From positions 20,122,191-20,186,190 of the forward strand of contig NC_092026.1 of assembly GCF_042242105.1 (NCBI RefSeq): 64,000 nucleotides of DNA, read 5' to 3'. The DNA is from Pempheris klunzingeri (taxonomy: Eukaryota > Chordata > Actinopteri > Acropomatiformes > Pempheridae). Every line of letters begins with the position of its first letter. Position 1 is the stretch's first letter. Below are positions 26,748 through 39,130 of the stretch, in pieces. Under the pieces are notes generated by a model, which saw nothing but the letters and a program-made list of their open reading frames with translations, had not been told where the DNA came from and did not search any database. A program made the translations under genes and the position numbers.

Positions 26748-29700
26748 CTGCGCACACAGAAAACACATCATCTTACTCCTCATCATTCATCGCCTTCATC
26801 ACCTCCAGCAGAAATAAGATAAGAGATTCCTTCATTAGTCCCACGACGGGGAAATGTGAAATGTCCAGATGCTATTTCATCCGTCCATGGTTAGACTGAA
26901 AATTTTTTTATCATAAAAATCATCCCAGAAAAGCTTAAAGAAATTACGTTTACCAATCCTCACCAGCGCAGGTGGGATTGATCATCAGAAGGCAGCGATG
27001 AGCAGCACTCATACCATCTTACCAGGGGGCTGAAGATAAGTTGGAGGACCTCTTTTGTTGCTCCCTTGTCAGCGAGATCTCTTAAAAAGCCTCCTGAAGT
27101 GAGCTCTGTGAACAGCAGCGAACAGGAAGTCCGGGGCTCTGCCTGTCCGGCCTTTTGAAGCTGTGAAACCACACATCTACCACAATGCCATCCTCCCTGC
27201 GCAGAAGTTCCTCTAAAACCGTTGTGTAAAACACTCCTCTTAAGTGAAAATTGCTCACGGTGTGACACGGTGGTTTCAACACGATTAATGAGAACAGAAG
27301 CATTTAAGCACAACCTGCCTGTAGCTGTCAGAGGATCACAAATATCAAAAAATACAGAGGACCATCTCGCTCACATACACGTAGATGAATGAACTGAATC
27401 GTGTCCTGCGCTGAGAGGTTTCAGAAGCAACAACTGTACCTCCCAAAATCCAACATGAATGACGAAAAGAAGACATGTCTGGAATAAATGGTTTAATAAT
27501 GGAAAAAGGCCTAACACACTATACAAGCTACAGTTACCAAAAGGATGAAAATACAAGACAAATCTACAATTTTTTTACAAGCCACTTGTTTTTCAAAAGT
27601 AAAAACATTCAGAAAATTGCATCATCATAACTTAGGCACCTTCAAAATTATAAAAAAAACAAACAAACAAGTTATTATAAAAAAGTTTTGGAGCCCGAAA
27701 TAACTCTAGCATGCTTTTTTTTTTTTTTTTTTTTAAAAAAGCATCTGCATTTTAATCACTCAGATGAAATGTCATACAGACCAGATCTGGTATTTGGATG
27801 TTTTTTTAGAAACCTAAAGGGCTTTTTGAACCATGTTTTCACTGGAAGGAAAAGCAAACGGTCAGCTGTGTTGTGGCTCAATGTTCTGGACACAACTGAG
27901 GGGCTCAAGTCTCAACATCAGGCGAGTGTCAGCGGCACAGTACGTTTCAGGGACCTGCAGGAGCGGGGGTGGTGGGGACAGATGTGTCCCAAACGCTGCT
28001 CCTCCACATCTGGAGAGTAAGGCTGTTGGATGGAGGCGGCGTGTTCACTGTGCTCGTTTCAGCTCGTGGCACAAGGCGAGGCGGTGATTCGCTACTGCTG
28101 CAGAGAGGAGTTACAATCACACGTCTGGTTTGGGATTTCTGCTGAAATGCATGAAAACACTGAGAACCACAGAGGTCAGCTCATAGTTTAACTACAGCCG
28201 CCTGTTTGGGAATGACGTTGTTCTTATGTTGTTAAATATCCTGGAATAGACCGTGACCCCATTTACATCTGTAATCTGTATCTGGATTATGACACCTGAT
28301 CAGACTTTTGCATTTAATTCTTCATTGTGATTGGATAAAAATATGCAAAATGTGTAGGTGGAGTTCAGGGACCCATCGACAAACAATGTGTTCAATGTCT
28401 GGGGGAAAAAAAACCCCAAAGACCAGCTTGTCATTTAGAAAGCCTTCAACATCTTAGGCTAAAGGCTAAACAATGGCTTCCTGCTTATTCTGATTTTAAT
28501 CAGTTCTTATAATCAACCTTCTATTTCACTGATATTTACACTATGGTTATCATTTCTATTATGATTCTATTGTGTTGTTTTTGGGCGCCTGACACTTTGC
28601 ATCATGTCTAGTTTCTGAAAAGATTATTCATGTGATATTTTTCTAAAATATCTTTCATCAGATATTGATTGCACATCTCTTTTTTACTAATGGCTGTAAA
28701 CACCACTTAATCTGATCACCACAAGTCTGATAAATCTTATTATTGTAAATACATTATATTTGAGTGTTGTTAATAAACCAAAACCAAAAATGTCAGTGTG
28801 GATAGAGTAGCTCTGTTGTCATGGAAAAAAAATGTGATCATGACACCTAAGAATAATAATATAGAGGTGGAGATTGTAACCGCAGTCTCTGTTGAAATAT
28901 GGCCGCCTTCAGCGCCACTGAAATCAGATCACACGATAACGACTAAACTGTCACGATGATCAGCTGAGCACTTCCTTCCACTTAGATTCAGTGATGGTGA
29001 GCTTTTAACTTGTTGGGTCATTCTTCTCCTTTAAATGTTGCCAAACTGTGCAGTCACATCTGGGTGAAGTCCAAATCTGGGTGCTCGTGGTAGATTGCAG
29101 TTTGTTCTGTGTGCATTTAGATGCTGCATTAATAAGTCTGGCGAAGTTCTATAGTTTTCTTATTCTCAATAAATCCCATGAAAAGACAAAAAAAATAAAA
29201 AAATCAATGAATTGATCCTATTAACACATACTGTCTGTGTATCCAAAGCCTGATAGAACACCATTAGGAACACATCAATGAGTTGCACTGTTTGAAAGTT
29301 CCTTCACTACCATGTGCAGACATAAACCCACATATAACCACTTTAATACTCAATAGTGCGTAGCAGTCAGCTTGAAATAGAGCCCAGTAAATGTAATTTT
29401 ACTGCAGTTTTAGTTATATTTCCCAAAAACAGCTGGGCATGGCAGTTCTTAGCAGTTATTTGGCCTTTTTTTCTTAAATAAAAGTATATGTTTTTGCCAC
29501 AGACAGGGGAGAGAAATCATAAAGTATCAAGAGACGGGCGAACGGGTTGTTGGTTTTCTGGTCTTTTCATGGGATTGTTGACAATAACAAAAATCAGAAT
29601 AACACCAGACTTTTCCTTTGACGTCCCTCTCCAGATCAGATGTACAGATAGCATGTAAATAACAGGTGTAAAGGGGGTCTTTGTTAAGTCTTCTTGCTAA

Positions 29701-30493
29701 AACTGTAAAAATAAAGAGTAAAAATGCCAGTGTAGAATAAAACAAAAGCTGCATATTTAGACAATCATAGATATACAGACTGGAGTAGCAACAGCTCAGG
29801 AATGTACTTCCATTTTTCTTTACAGTCAGATAAAAAGACATTTTGGCCTTCAGACCACAGAAAAGCCACGTGTTAATTCAATGCACATAATGCTACATTC
29901 TGTAAATTAAAAAAAAAAAAAAAAAAAGTCACACCCTTTTATATAAAAACAGTCCTGGTCATCTGAAACAGGACAATGCACTGACAGGGAACCAAAAGGC
30001 AGTGGTACACCAGCGTTACAGTCAGAGCTGAGCTCCAGTTGGTCTATTTTTAAGACACAAGAAAGAGGAAGTACCAAATGTGATGAAACCCCCTCCTCTG
30101 GTGCTTCTGTGTTGAGTCAGCACAGAAAAGTAGTCCAGTGGTTACAGCAAAAGAAGAAGAAGAGGTAAAGAGAAAACGTCCCTTTTAGAAAAAGTTTTTT
30201 ACAGCATGTTGTAAAGACAAAAGACTTAACAACACAGAAAAAGAGAAAGTCAAGGCATCTGTTTAACTCCAGGTTTGGACAATCGTTGAGCTGATCAGTT
30301 TGATATCAGAGCGTCTGCAATGGTCAGAACACGGGAGGGAGGATTCAGACACACCTCTCCTCAAACGGTGTCTTTGTCACAGACAGGAGGAAATGATTGG
30401 ATGGGAGCGGATCCACATGGCCTCCACATGTCCCACAACAAGAGAGATGCAGCAGGAGCGAGCACACAGAGAGGGCAGCGCGGGAGCCCGCCT
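26748..30493. other. region between fcer1g and the vangl2 stop codon
   Basis: The span should include the fcer1g first exon and promoter and the vangl2 3' UTR. I can secure neither boundary. An inverted LINE tail is at 26817-26870. Homopolymer runs are at 27716-27734 (T) and 29909-29927 (A). No canonical AATAAA on the - strand was found between 27304 and 30493, only ATTAAA variants (for example 29342-29347). Confidence 0.5.
27259..27303 (-). other. fcer1g: weak candidate for fcer1g signal-peptide exon
   Basis: An ATG at 27303 opens 15 codons (MLLFSLIVLKPPCHT) ending at a GTGAGC donor in phase 0. That phase is the one required by the exon at 26747. The hydrophobic core is short and followed by Pro-Pro, so it is a poor signal peptide. 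The true exon may be elsewhere. Confidence 0.2.
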
Positions 30494-33400
30494 TCACACC
30501 GAGGTCTCCGACTGCAGCCTCATGACGAACTTGTGGCTCTTTGGGTCGATGAACTCCTCCCCGAGACGCAGGAAGGGGAGCGGCGTCACCGTGACCACCA
30601 GGGAGAAGTCCAGGCGTCGCAGGGAGAAGACCAGGCCCTGACGCAGGGCTGAGGTCACCGGCTCCTCGCTAACTAGAGTCCACTGGCGCCCCCTGCCGTT
30701 CTGCTGCTGGTACTGCATGGTGGGGCCTGGGGAGAGGTATCGCTCCAGGAAAGCCTGGCAGGGAGAATGTGGACGTTAATCATCATGGAAGCACTGGAAA
30801 ATATGTTTAATAGTAAAGTGTTTGTGCTGCTGTGTTTAACTACAACAATATACACAAATACATTCAACAAAAATGTGTCAACAGCTCTGCGCTTTGTTCC
30901 TTGGATTCTTTTTAATGTGTTTTTCTCGTTAAGTTCTAATTTTTGTTGTTTTTATGGTTTTGGACATTTTTGTTTTTACCTGATTGTATTAAAAATGTAA
31001 TTACATGATTATATGACAGCATTTCTGTTTAGTTTTGATTTTGTGACACAGTTTGTGTTTTTTGTCTTGTGTCAGAGCTGTTCTAAAGATTTCCAAACTC
31101 AAATAAAGGAGCCCCAACCCTTTAAGAAACTTGGGCTACTTATTTGAATAAAAGTCGGATGTGAGATCGGGTTTTCTTAATCTTGCACCTTGGGCGTCAT
31201 GTTGTGCGTGATGCAGAACTGCAGGTGTGTGAGGATGCTCTCCATGCTGTGGAAGGCCTGCTGCCGGGTCGTCCTCAGGTATTTCTGCATGGCTCGGGCC
31301 ATCGGGGCGAAGATGGCTTGAGCCGCCTCTCGAGGGTCCATCACCTCCCTCGGGTGTTTGGGCGACGAGGCGACCTCGTCCTCGTGGAGGCGCTTGATGT
31401 GTGTGAAGGCCTCTTCCACCGCTACAACCAACCTAAAGTAAGAGAGGAGGCCTTATTATAGACACTGTTGCTTGTGTGTTTCTCTGCTCAAATACAAATG
31501 TTTTATTGGTTGCTGTGGGATCTGAAAGTCTTGACAGTCAAATGCTTTGTTTAATCATGAATGGGTGAGTTTGGAAGGCCCAGGATAAACAAGAACATGT
31601 GTTGGCTCGGATCTGACGGACATCTAAACATTACAAGAAATGTTTATTCAGTTCTTTTACTCTGACATTGCCAGAATACAACCAAAACAACCTTACTGAC
31701 ATGCATGATATTGATTGTCACCACAACATGAGGGCTCACTACCTGAGCTTTACAGGGTGAAGCCCAGACAGTTAAAAAAAACAAACACATTATAACATAC
31801 AATTTTATTAATGCTATTTTATAACATAAAAACATGTTTAAAAGATCCCTTAAATTAATTGATAGTTGAAAATGAACCTGTCAGCGTTCTCCGGTAACAA
31901 ATTGCATAACAATGACACAAATTACTGCAAATGAAGTTTTGTACCACTTGTACTATTTTGCTACTTATCAGCCAACACCAGTATATATGTGCTAAGCTAA
32001 TATTGGCCAACAAAATCAGTATCAGTCGGCTGCTATATGAGTTTAATCTGCGGGTGTGACCTTTCTCCCTTGCCTACTCTCTTTCTCTCTCATTTGCTGC
32101 CAATTCCTTGTTTACACTGGGAACCAAAGGGACAAAAGCTTAATTTATGTATAAGGCCAGGGCGAGTGAAAGATTTAAACAAAACTTACATAATTTTTTC
32201 ATGTACTGGCAAATCGGGCTGCATCTAATGATTGTTTTTGTTGCTGATTATTTTCTGTGATTAACCAATCAGAGACAGATCCTGTCTAAACCTGACCGAC
32301 CAGCAGCAGGTGCTTGCAGAATGAACTTCACTTCTGGCTCCAAAAAAAAAAAACAAGATGGCAACAACCAAAATGCCAAACTTGGAGCTTAAAAATAGCA
32401 GCATGCAAACCACCGTAGCCACGCCCACTTCTTAGATGCAGTCTATTGTTCAGAGAAAACCTCTTCTAGCGAGCGTTCAGCCTAAAATTACCATTTTTGT
32501 CCCACGTTTTCATCTCTCCAGGCGACATGTTGTCTCAGAGTGTCATTTTTATTGTGTATAATGCTCCACTAAAAACACCTCACAATAAATCCCTATGGGT
32601 CAGATCGTATCAGGTGTTTGTACATAAGGAACATGTGTCTGACCTGGCCTTGCGTTTGCGGATCCTGCGCTCCATCTCGGCCTCCTCGTAGTAGAACTCG
32701 TTGTGGGAGTTGTCTCTCCTGCGGGCTGCGGCTGCTATCATGGCCCGGGACTGGCCTGTGGAGTTATTTGTGGGGTTTTCTACAAGACAACACATGCAGA
32801 GGGAGGAATTATCAGATTGCATTTCAGGTATTTAGTCGATCATCATCTTCAAGTGAGAGCAAGAGTGAAATCTCACAGTAAGGTAGACTTGTTTGAGGGG
32901 TGTAAAATTACTCTCATGTGGATCTGAGTTAAGAAAATAGCTGCGAATGATCTTTAGGTTTAACCTCAGTTTACATTACTGAATTGTTCTGATGTACAGC
33001 AACAAATGACAATGACAGCTGGAAAAAAATGAGACGGGTTGTGGATTAGAAAACAGGCATCAGAGCCTGGATGAGGCAGAACTTACCGTCCAGGGAGTAA
33101 ACCTTGAAGCCGGTCATCTTCTTGGACAGGATGGACTTGGGCAAGTTGAGCAGGGCAGGGTTGTAGACGGAGAAGTCATTGTAATAACGGTCCAACACCC
33201 AGACAGCTGCCCGCTGGATACTAAAACACAGCGTGTCAATCGTCAATGCCACAGTAAACACACGTCTAACATCAGCTGCTGATGACACAAGAATAGACCC
33301 TGAAGTGTACGCACACATCACATCGTCATGACAGCCAATAAGTAATCAAATAGGTCAATTTAAATGAGGTCATCTTCTGTCCAGTTGTTGTACCCGCCAG

Positions 33401-36400
33401 TAAAAAGAAGTCAAAACAAACAAACAAACCCCAAAACACATCTGGATCTATAATATTACACCTCAAACTATTATTTACTGTATTAAGGCTTCTGCTCCAG
33501 GCACCCAAAGCTACTGATTTTTCCTACTTTAATCTTAGACGTATTTGGGAATATGCACTTCTGAGGCAAATAATCAATTGATGGAATAAGAGCCTTAAAG
33601 CGAGGGAGGCCCTGACTCTAGGGTGCTAACACTCAAGTTCTCTTTACTTATATTTTGCATATTTTTATATTTTTGTGTTGACAGCAAAACTGGGGCCAAG
33701 TGCTATGCCAGCATTGAAAAACTATACGCATCGCACTGAGAACAGGAGGAGCAGAGAGTTGATGTGGGCCCCAGCAGCTAATCGAAGCTAAATGAACTGA
33801 GGAAGACCATGAGTTTAGTTAAAAGTTCAGAGAAGCTTGCAAATGGACTTTGGAGCATTGAAAACTTTGTTACACAGGATTGTAGCCTGTTGGTTCAGAC
33901 CAGAACGTAAGCCATCTTAGCTGTAAACAATACTATGACCCAGCTTTGATGTCAAAGTTTACTTTTAAAGGGTGTAGCCCGACCTTATTCAGTCCAAAAA
34001 GGATATTTCACAGTTTTTAATTAACTCCACTTTTGTTCAGTGCCAAAAGTATCACGACTTCTGTAGCAAACATCTTCCACAGCCGGTCTCACTAACCTGA
34101 GGTGGCCCACGTTGTAGAACTTGCTGGCTCCGTCCGTGCTCCGGACCACCTTGAGGCAAAAGGCCGGCTGCAGGTGTCGGACCTCCAGCAGCACCAGAGC
34201 CAGGTACTGTATGAAGAGCAGGGCGTCCACCAGCGAGGCAGCGTACTCCACGATCCCCCTGTAGTCCCTCTCCCTGGGCTCCAGCACCCGCACGCCGTAG
34301 AACAGCCAGTACGACGCCACGAACAGGAACACCAGCACCATCAGCAGGCAGCGGAAGACGAAGAAGCGCGGGAGTGTGGCGCGAGGAGGCCGGAGGAAGA
34401 GCGCCCAGGAAGAGATGAGCAAGACAAGGAGCTTGAAGGCAAGAGAGACGTAGAGGCCTTCGCAGGGCGTCCCGCAGGGCTCGAGGGCGTCACGCCACAG
34501 CACCTGCGGGAGGATGAGGAAGGCTAAAGGCGTGACCAGGGCGAAGAAGCTCAGGCAGCCTCCCAGAGCCGGGCCAATGAAGCGCTTGCACTCCAGCGGG
34601 GTTGATTCCTCCAATTCTTTGGTGACGCGGGTCAGGTCCTCGTTGGAGATGCTGTGTTCTGACGTGCCGGTGACGACGGTGGTGGTTTCGCCCCAGTTAT
34701 CATCCTGTCAGAAAAAGAGAAAGATGTGATCCATAAATCTCTGCACGGGCCTCCTCTGTGTCAGCGGATAGATTTTAAAATCCTATTACTCGTTTATAAG
34801 CCACTAAATGGTCTGGGGCCAGAGGCAGCTCTACTCCAGGGATCAAAACCAAGAAAGGAGAAGCGGTTTTTAGTGTCTATGTGAAGTTTCCTGAAGACCT
34901 GAGGAGTGAGCTCATTTAAATCAGGGCTAAAGCGTTACTGTTTACTGTTAGATATACAACTTCCTTCTAAACTGTAACTATTTATTTGATTGTTTTCGCC
35001 TTTTCATCGTCTTTTACGTGCAAATTTAATGTTCATCTGTGGTTTTCTTTTTTAATGTATTTTTATGTTCCTGTAAAGCACATTGAGGTGCTTTGCACCT
35101 GAATGCTGCCAATAAATAAATGTGCCTTGACTGATTATTCACGTATGTTTAGGGTGAATCTCCAGTCTAGAAAACCTTAAAATGGAGCGAAATGTTGAAT
35201 TTGAGGACTCAATAGCTTTAATTTAAAATGTATGAAATGACAATGTAGAAATACAAGCTAATCTTATCTACCGAGATATATTTTTTAATAGATAATTGAA
35301 TAAAATTAGTAACCAGATGTTATTCCCTCTTTTGTAGCAAACAGCTAATGAGAATCTATTCTGTATGAAGGCAGAAACCCAAGATGGTCACATGAAAGGT
35401 GTGTTTAGGAGGAAAATACAGACTCATCATTTCTGACATTCTAATCTTTTCTTTCTGAAAGGAAATTCAGGCTCTAAACGCTGTCATAATGCAAGAAAAG
35501 TTCAAATGTTGTATGACGTTATGGAAGGACTCAACCTCTTTGTGTCCTTCAGCTTAAATACAAACTATTCAAAAGACGTGTCTTCACTTCATCCAGGAAC
35601 AAACATCCTCAGTCTAGATTCAAGATTCAAGCGTTTATTGTCATGTGTACAGTGCAGAAACGGGTTTCCCTGTACAATGAAAATCTTACTTTGCCATCCA
35701 CACTGAATGCCAAAGAGTAAAAAAAAGAAGAGTATAGAATAAAATATAAAAACATATAAATATAAACTACTATTGCTAAATAAACTGCTATTGCCTATAT
35801 ATATATATATATTGTCTATATAATGAACTCATGAATTAAACGTCACGTAAAATGTCTTTAAGGTTGTAAGATTTCTCCAACTGACTGAAAAGACAGCTCC
35901 TTGAAAACACACCTGAGACTTCATAGGAATGTAATTTTAATAAGAACAGAAATGGCAGTAAGGTCACAGTCCCAGTCTGAGACCTGAGAAAGCTGGAAAA
36001 ACAGAGACCAGGCTGCTATTTACAGGCCGACTCCTATTTCAGGTGACCAAGCTGTGTGTTTAACCTTGGTTAAACATTCATCAGTGCTATAAAAGGAACG
36101 TGACTGAAAGCTGTAACCCTGGTAAAGACAGTTCCTGCGTGGCAGCAAAACATCACAAACAATATTTCTGATAGGACCAAAGGACCTGTAAATTATAGTT
36201 TCTAGTTGGTACCAAAATTATTTATAAAGAAATGAGCGCTTTTGGGGCAACGGTCACCAAAGGCCTCAAGTGAAGGTCATTAGTGAGTGGTAGATTAATC
36301 TGTGTTTAGAAAGCAGTGTGACTGACCCTGTCATCTCCACGGGTCGACTCTGCATCCAGCAGTGGCTCACCGGGAGTCTGGATGGTGACCGATTTGTCTC

Positions 36401-36904
36401 CGCGACTGCTGCTGTCTCGACTCTTAGAACGGTGACGATCCCTCCGGTCCCTGGAAGACACACGCAAAGCAAAACCCTTTTACGTATGAAACGTACGCTG
36501 ATGTAGCATGTTCAAGGTGTGCTATAGTTCATATAAACCAGCTTTAGTATATTTCCTCTTCGTCCACATTGACGTGAACAAACAGTTACAGCCCAAACTC
36601 TGTTGCTGTCCTGTGAACGCCACACATCTCCAAAATCTACAGGAAGTAGGATAATTGTCTTAAGCCATTAAAGGATAATTCTGTTTTTTGTTTTTTGTTT
36701 TAAACCCGAGCAGCATTTTTACATATTTTGAATTCGAAATGTCTGGTAGGTACACAAAGTAATGGAATGGAATAAATTAAGTGTTTAAAAGAGGGATGGT
36801 GTTAAACATATGTCATCTGTGGGTTATACATACCTGTGCTTGCGGGAGCTTCGGGAGTGGGAGGACTTGTAAGAGTAGCCCGAGTACTGCGACTCGTTGT
36901 CCAT
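30494..36904 (-). CDS. vangl2: Vang-like protein 2, planar cell polarity core protein
   Basis: Seven coding exons join in frame to 525 aa: 36904-36834, 36450-36327, 34704-34097, 33220-33087, 32779-32644, 31432-31189 and 30754-30494. The protein starts [20 protein letters not shown], a serine-rich cluster that is phosphorylated in Vangl proteins. It has four transmembrane segments in the 608-nt exon (for example [16 protein letters not shown]) and a large cytoplasmic C-terminal domain. It ends in ETSV, the PDZ ligand. Choices such as [36 protein letters not shown] and HIKRL match VANGL2 rather than VANGL1 as I recall them. Human VANGL2 is 521 aa. It acts at the plasma membrane with Prickle, Frizzled, Dishevelled and Celsr to orient cells. 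A 3-kb region upstream of the stop shows no other gene. The reading frame also extends 5' of this ATG (see separate entry). Confidence 0.93.
34745..35125 (+). mobile_element. LINE 3' fragment
   Basis: On the + strand the fragment begins with [18 protein letters not shown], then ends with GTAAAGCACATTGAGGTGC and AATAAATAAATGTGCCTTGA. These are typical of an L2-like fish LINE 3' end. It is 5'-truncated and lies antisense in a vangl2 intron. Confidence 0.7.
35610..35705. repeat. interspersed repeat tail (GATTCAAGCGTTTATTGTCA type)
   Basis: AAGATTCAAGCGTTTATTGT followed by TTTCCCTGTACAATGAAAAT resembles a widely dispersed fish non-LTR tail. An AT-rich stretch with TATATATA follows up to about 35820. 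Confidence 0.5.
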
Positions 36905-37072
36905 GTCTCGGGTCGGCGGTGAGCGGGCTTTACGAGCCCCGCCTCCTCCTCCTCCCCCCGTGCCGCGCTGCTCGCCGACTCCTCCCAGCTGGCTCTTGCG
37001 CTCTGAGATGGACTTGGTGGAGAGGGCCAGGGGCAGCTTGAGCAGGTCAACCTTACTCCTGAGGGAATCTAT
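36905..37072 (-). CDS. vangl2: in-frame N-terminal extension of Vangl2 from an ATA start
   Basis: Directly upstream of the vangl2 ATG the same frame is open from 37126 to 36905; the first in-frame stop is TAG at 37129-37127. An ATA codon at 37072-37070 has A at -3 and G at +4 (AAGATAG), a strong Kozak context. Translation from it would add 56 residues. They start with (M)DSLRSKVDLLKLPL and end with a glycine run and RKARSPPTRD before MDNES. The leucine-rich and Ser/Lys-rich text is protein-like rather than random UTR. I recall a described vertebrate isoform, Vangl2-Long, made from a near-cognate AUA start about 50 residues upstream; this exon fits it. Protein-level use is not shown by the sequence. 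The isoform would be 581 aa. Confidence 0.7.
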
Positions 37073-37206
37073 CTTGGAGGCCGATGAGGAGGAAGTGGGA
37101 GAAGGGATTTGGGAGAGCGGGGGAGGCTACGGAGAGGAGGAAGAGGGGTGGGAGAGAGGAAGGTGGGTAGGAGAGTCGCAGCAGGGGACAGCTGAGGTGG
37201 CTGTGA

Positions 37207-37217
37207 TCTGAAAGAGA

Positions 37218-37240
<23 letters not shown>
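37207..37240 (-). promoter_or_regulatory. vangl2: (CT)n polypyrimidine tract and acceptor of the first vangl2 coding exon
   Basis: On the sense strand a run of CT dinucleotides (37238-37214) is followed by TTTCAG, giving a strong acceptor with the exon starting at 37207. The exon 37207-36834 would then hold 5' UTR, the in-frame TAG, the ATA start and the ATG. A weaker alternative acceptor is CCGTAG just before 37126. Confidence 0.6.
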
Positions 37241-37248
<8 letters not shown>

Positions 37249-38154
37249 CGATCAGTTTCTGCGGTGCATCGCAAACAGCTGTCCACATCCAGTCTTCACT
37301 CCTGACTCATTCTGAGTGACTGTGAATGTACTCATCGGTCATTATTGTACATAAGTGATGGAGTAGAAATACGGAGGAGGATTCATCTGTATTTCTTCAT
37401 TTTTCAAGTAATTCTTGGTGAACTTCCTGCCTCGTGCTTCTAACAGCTATCACATCTTAACATTTAGATGGACGCACTTCAAAAGCTCTCCTGAGTCTAT
37501 TCTGAACTTCCTGTTTATGTGATGCATCATGGGCTTAGTATAATCTGCACAATGAACATTGTATGTTAACACCGCCTTCATATCAGACATGTAATGTAGT
37601 CGTTTAAAACATTTAACAGAAGAAATAACGATTCTGCTCTTGTAAATCAAATGTTTAATTCTTAAGTAATTCAAAAAAAAACACTCTAAACTTCACTCGT
37701 ACTTCGACACACTGACGGGTTTTGCTGCTGCAGCCTCTCTTGTTAAAACAGGTTCTTAATCTGCAAACAAGTGTTGTTACACAAGAACAGCTTTGCAAAA
37801 AAAACAAAAAAAAAATTCTCATCACCAGTAATCCAGGCAGCTGATACACATCAAATTAAATCTCACTTCTTCAGTGTAACCCAACTCTCACTGTAAGTAT
37901 TATTTTCTATGACAAAATATTGTTTATTTAATTAAAACTATACAAATTTCACAAATTGTATTAGTTTCTTTGCTGATGCTGACATTCTACCAGATATTGT
38001 CCAGTCATGTCAGGTCATCCACTATTGAATTGACAAAGGCCCCTTCTCATTGATCTTTGATTATTTAGAGGTGCTTTTCTACCATAACCTTAATTGTACG
38101 CCATAGTTTCCCCACATAACCTTCATTTCTTTAGTATGCACTTAAATTTGGGTT

Positions 38155-38440
38155 GAAATTAATGCTTATCTTTATTATTGACTGATTTGTCCATTGTTTT
38201 CTCAGTCCGACTATTAGTTTTTGTCTGCAAAATGCAAACAAAAAGTAATTAACAATTGCACATCACAACTTGACAGAGTACAAGGAGGCATCTTAGCATT
38301 GCTTGTTCTGTCTGGGCACCAACTCAAACACCCAAATATATTCAGTTTATAATAATAAGAGAAAAGCAGAAAAATTTCACATTGGAGGAGCAGGAAGAAG
38401 CAAAAGTTTGGCATTTTTCCTTTAAAAACTGTTTCAGTTC
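38155..38440. repeat. hAT-like MITE remnant
   Basis: GTTGAAATTAATGCTTATCT, TTATTATTGACTGATTTGTC and AATTTCACATTGGAGGAGCA agree with the family at 19384-19741, strongly diverged. Confidence 0.4.
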
Positions 38441-38829
38441 TGGTTTAAATTTAAAGTTCTGATGATCTAAATGTTTCCAGCCAGTCAAAAATAACGCATA
38501 AAATAAAAATGAGAATGCTCAGGTGTGAAACTTAAAACAGCGGCACACAAAAAAATAGTCCCTCAAAGACCATCAGCATCAGTATCAGGTTTCAGGGCGT
38601 TTAAGTTTAAATTAAGAGTCTACTGATGTGGTTGTTGGTTCCTGTGGGAATCGAACCTCTCACCCCGGCACGCTCAGCGCTGTGATCTACCCGCCGAGTG
38701 ACACAAACGAACATTAACCCACTAAACCGAGGCTTCACTTTCAGCTCTGAGTTCTTAGATCACAACTTCCAGGTCTCAGCCGAGGTTAATCATCACACGA
38801 CTGTACCTCCTCTCACCGAGAAGCCAGCT

Positions 38830-39130
38830 TTAGCCGCCGTTAGCTCGGACACAATGGCGGCCATATTGGATTACTGTGTTTTCACAAAACTTGTTTGCCC
38901 TCTCCCTCCCTCTCTCCGTCTCACATTCCCTCCCGCACTCCCCTCGTCCCCTGGGAAACAGGGCCTCTCCGCTGCCATGGCGATGAAAGAGGGTGTTCAG
39001 CTGGAGGGGGATTGGAGGTTGACAGTTGCCGTGGAAACCTGACCTTATGCCGGCCTCTGCCACTCTGTTCTCCACGCTGCCGAAGAATTCGCCAAAATAA
39101 AAGTGTTGGCATGACGGATGTCGGACTGTC
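38830..39130. promoter_or_regulatory. CpG-rich patch with a YY1-like site
   Basis: AATGGCGGCCATATT at 38853-38867 fits a YY1 site (GCCGCCATT on the - strand). The flanks to about 39130 are richer in CpG than the surrounding AT-rich DNA. This could be an alternative vangl2 promoter or an enhancer. Confidence 0.35.

Noticed and set aside
27082-27313. Overlapping - strand frames of 73 and 117 codons upstream of fcer1g
   Set aside because: No recognisable domain. Only the first 15 codons of the shorter one were kept, as a weak candidate signal-peptide exon.
30300-30652. Overlapping + strand frames of 110-113 codons
   Set aside because: They are the antisense of the last vangl2 exon and its 3' flank. 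The - strand reading ending in ETSV is clearly the gene.
34102-34527. 141-codon + strand frame opposite the vangl2 membrane exon
   Set aside because: It is the antisense shadow of a GC-rich real exon. The - strand frame carries the conserved protein.
38625-38700. tRNA-like sequence on the - strand with a B-box GGTTCGATTCC
   Set aside because: The T-arm has only two of five pairs, the acceptor arm does not pair well and the A-box is poor. It is at most a tRNA pseudogene or tRNA-derived SINE piece.
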